From an uncultured Aquimarina sp. (lineage in GTDB: Bacteria > Bacteroidota > Bacteroidia > Flavobacteriales > Flavobacteriaceae): a stretch of 64,000 bases of DNA. Numbering within the stretch: position 1 is the stretch's first letter; the number at the start of each line of letters is the position of its first letter. This document shows, piece by piece, positions 62,060-64,000 of the stretch. The stretch spans positions 310,001-374,000 of the forward strand of contig CANMLW010000001.1 of the NCBI GenBank assembly GCA_947498705.1, read 5' to 3'. Below the pieces are notes generated by a model. The model searched no databases. It saw only the letters and a program-made list of their open reading frames with translations, and was not told the origin of the DNA. The translations under genes and the position numbers were made by a program.

Positions 62060-63151
62060 TTAATTCTTTCTTAATTTAATTCCTCCGTAACTAGAAGTAA
62101 TATTTATTGCACTGCCACTATTTGTTTTTCCGTAATATCCTTGATAGTCTTTTTTAGAATCTTTTACATATTTTTTATTGATCTCTATCCCTTCGTCAAG
62201 TTTAACACCGCCATAAGATGTTTTAATTGCTAAGTTAAATTTACAATCTTGACTATAGCCTATGTTTACTCCTGTATAATCTGTTTTAATACTTACATTT
62301 TTAAAAGAAGGTTGTAAAGTTTGAACCTCGATAGAACCATAATCAGAATTAATGATTAATTCGTCATGGATGTTTTTAATTTTGGTACTTACATAATCAG
62401 AATCACCAACAATTCTACCTCCGTCTTCGATGCGAATAGATCCATAGTCGCAATTGTAATTTAAGTTTTTGATAGATTTAAATTTTGATCGGGTATAGTC
62501 TGCATTGAGATCTATTTGGTCACTTTTTCCGATTTCAAATTCAGAATAATCAGCATTAATTTTTCCGTTCTTAATAAATGCTATAGAGCTGTTATTAGTA
62601 TAATCAATATTAATATAGTTATTGTTGCCTAATAGTTCACCAAGTATAATTTGGCCATAATCACAATTAATTTTAGAATCACCCTTTATTTTATCCAAAG
62701 TAATATTTCCGTAGTCATTATTGAGATCAACTCTATTAGAAACAGGTACCTTAACTGTGTAGTTAATTTTCATATTTATGTCGCTATTCCATCCACCCGT
62801 CCATTTATCCCACCACGAGTTATTATTTTTGTTGAAAATAGTTTTGGCACTAACTTCTTGAGAAGATGCACTAAACTGTACATCGATCGTTTCTAGTTTT
62901 TTTATCACTTTTTCTTCGTTATTACCACTTACTTTGATAGAAACTTCTATAACGACCCTGTTTTCATTCCAAGAGGTGATATCAAGATTGCCATAATCGT
63001 TACTTATTTTTAGCAATGCATTTTCGTTTACCTTAAACTCTTTTTTGATAGTCTTTTGTTTGGTATATTTACCTTTTAAACCTCCTTCATGTGCAAAAAT
63101 CAGCGAAGGAAAGAGGAGTAAATAAAATATTTTAAAGTATATAGTTTTCAT
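62060..63151 (-). CDS. DUF4097-like adhesin-type repeat protein
   Basis: 363 residues with a signal peptide (about 1-20, ending IFAHEG). The protein is a run of about a dozen beta turns of the form (N/S/C/A)DYG/T/S: NDYGNL, CDYGQI, ADYSEF, SDYGSI, SSYGGI and others, which is the DUF4097 repeat with aspartate-tyrosine turns. Basic and beta-rich, probably extracytoplasmic. It overlaps the start of the anti-sigma gene by 20 bases. Sister of the head-GIN protein downstream. Confidence 0.8.
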   Translation of the reverse strand: MKTIYFKIFYLLLFPSLIFAHEGGLKGKYTKQKTIKKEFKVNENALLKISNDYGNLDITSWNENRVVIEVSIKVSGNNEEKVIKKLETIDVQFSASSQEVSAKTIFNKNNNSWWDKWTGGWNSDINMKINYTVKVPVSNRVDLNNDYGNITLDKIKGDSKINCDYGQIILGELLGNNNYINIDYTNNSSIAFIKNGKINADYSEFEIGKSDQIDLNADYTRSKFKSIKNLNYNCDYGSIRIEDGGRIVGDSDYVSTKIKNIHDELIINSDYGSIEVQTLQPSFKNVSIKTDYTGVNIGYSQDCKFNLAIKTSYGGVKLDEGIEINKKYVKDSKKDYQGYYGKTNSGSAINITSSYGGIKLRKN

Positions 63152-63692
63152 TTTTGTGTAATTTTAAATCGTTAATGGTGTTCATTTTATCAAGTACATC
63201 TTCTAATAAGTTGGCACGTTGTTGAAAATTCTTAATCATGGCACTGATTACGCGTTTATCATTACCACTATGAAAAAGATCTTTTTTTAATACTTGATAA
63301 TCTGACTCTAATTTTTCTAGTTGCTTCATAGCATCAGTAACTAGTATTTTTGTTTCTGGAGAAGAAATTTCATCTATTTCTTCAAGTTGCACCTGAATTG
63401 CAGAAGCAAAAAAGCTTTGGGTTTCATGCATCTGAGGCGAAATATTTGCAAGATCTACTTCTTCCTTTGCAGGATTTATAGACGTAAAAAATATGGTGCC
63501 TAAAAGCACTGCTATAGATGCGGCAACAGCTATTTGCTTATACCAATTTGTCTTTTTGGGATGAAGCACTACAACCTTGCTTTGTTGTTGCAATTTTTCG
63601 AGAAAACGAGCTTCATGATTCACTGAAGGTTCATATATGTCTAATTGGTTATGCATATCTTCAAATAATTGTTCTATTCCATCCTTCTTCAT
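63132..63692 (-). CDS. Anti-sigma-factor-like membrane protein
   Basis: 186 residues with one membrane helix (about 49-68, QIAVAASIAVLLGTIFF), a basic N-terminal cytoplasmic part and a periplasmic helical domain. It overlaps the sigma factor by four bases (ATGA) and matches the usual place of an anti-sigma factor. The classic zinc anti-sigma HxxxCxxC motif is absent, so it is of the non-zinc type common in this phylum. Confidence 0.75.
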   Translation of the reverse strand: MKKDGIEQLFEDMHNQLDIYEPSVNHEARFLEKLQQQSKVVVLHPKKTNWYKQIAVAASIAVLLGTIFFTSINPAKEEVDLANISPQMHETQSFFASAIQVQLEEIDEISSPETKILVTDAMKQLEKLESDYQVLKKDLFHSGNDKRVISAMIKNFQQRANLLEDVLDKMNTINDLKLHKNENYIL

Positions 63693-64000
63693 ACGAATTG
63701 TAATTTTTTACGTAAACTTTCTTTTGCTCTTGATATCAGTGTACGGCAATTTCCATAAGATATATTCATAATTTCAGAAATCTCTTCATAATCATACCCT
63801 TCTATCAGATGTAATGATAAGGCAGTACTATAACTTCCTTTTAGTTGACTTAGTGTGTTTATTACTGTGTGCACTTTTTCTTTTGTTACATCTTTTTCTA
63901 TGGTTTCACTTGTATCTGTCAATGTGTACTCAATATTTTCTAAGGCAACCTCACGATGTAAATCATTTTTACGAGTTACTGTCAAGCTTGCATTTATTAC
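63689..64000 (-). CDS. ECF sigma-70 factor, C-terminal part (cut by window end)
   Basis: The visible 104 codons run off the right edge; the codons before the first ATG (INASLT) belong to the same frame, so the true start is outside. The C-terminal domain 4 is clear: ALSLHLIEGYDYEEISEIMNISYGNCRTLISRAKESLRKK, helix-turn-helix of ECF sigma factors. It heads a sigma / anti-sigma / two surface protein operon. Confidence 0.88.
   Translation of the reverse strand, partial: VINASLTVTRKNDLHREVALENIEYTLTDTSETIEKDVTKEKVHTVINTLSQLKGSYSTALSLHLIEGYDYEEISEIMNISYGNCRTLISRAKESLRKKLQFV

Noticed and set aside
1..64000. CRISPR arrays, rRNA and tRNA genes
   Set aside because: None found by eye: no regularly spaced direct repeats, no cloverleaf with a TTCGA-type arm, no rRNA-like GC-rich blocks.

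Overview
The window is AT-rich DNA from a Bacteroidota bacterium, most likely a marine Flavobacteriaceae (Aquimarina-like is a guess). The evidence is promoters of the TTG / TAnnTTTG type, few purine-rich ribosome sites, SusD-less but lipoprotein-rich surface genes, families typical of the group (DUF983, DUF1704, head-GIN/DUF4097, ECF sigma plus anti-sigma) and flavobacterial dispersed repeats.

Layout. (1) 1-12205, + strand: the right part of a surface-polysaccharide cluster. It holds an acyl carrier protein, three membrane-bound O-acyltransferases (MBOAT) each followed by an SGNH-hydrolase-like protein, an EpsG-type polymerase, two glycosyltransferases and a PaaK/CapK-like adenylate-forming enzyme. 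(2) 12206-35170: an unrelated stretch, mostly - strand. It has a cassette-like run of small orphan genes, a group II intron remnant, gene fossils, a radical-SAM/AlkD repair pair, an AsmA protein, AraC and Crp regulators with small redox operons, an ATP-grasp ligase coupled to a DUF1704 metallopeptidase, and a beta-helix lipoprotein. (3) 35545-48634, + strand: a second polysaccharide block with a PglA-like glycosyltransferase, a sugar-transfer ATP-grasp protein, a second PaaK-like enzyme, two PglC-like sugar transferases, two PglD-like acetyltransferases, a DltA-like adenylation enzyme with its own carrier protein, a flavoprotein and three GNAT/FemAB-like proteins. (4) 48663-51091, - strand: a fourth MBOAT/SGNH pair. 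(5) 51790-58220, + strand: PglE-like aminotransferase, PglF-like dehydratase, Wza-like exporter and Wzc-like tyrosine kinase, with a convergent PHP-type phosphatase at 58240-58977. (6) 59331-64000: an SRPBCC protein, a membrane AraC regulator and an ECF sigma / anti-sigma / DUF4097 operon cut by the window edge.

How the parts may work together (inference): PglF and PglE make a 4-amino-4,6-dideoxy sugar, PglD acetylates it, PglC loads it on undecaprenyl phosphate, the glycosyltransferases extend it, EpsG polymerises, and Wza/Wzc/PHP-phosphatase export and regulate chain length. On top sits a decoration layer that resembles the dlt system taken apart and multiplied: DltA-like ligase, two DltC-like carriers, four DltB-like MBOATs and four DltD-like SGNH partners. 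No Wzx flippase is seen in the window, and the cluster continues to the left of position 1.

The other system worth attention is the overlapping pair at 23016-26040, an ATP-grasp ligase with a fused N-formylglutamate-amidohydrolase-like / DUF1704 protein carrying an HExxxH motif, the same family as the eukaryotic tubulin carboxypeptidase MATCAP.
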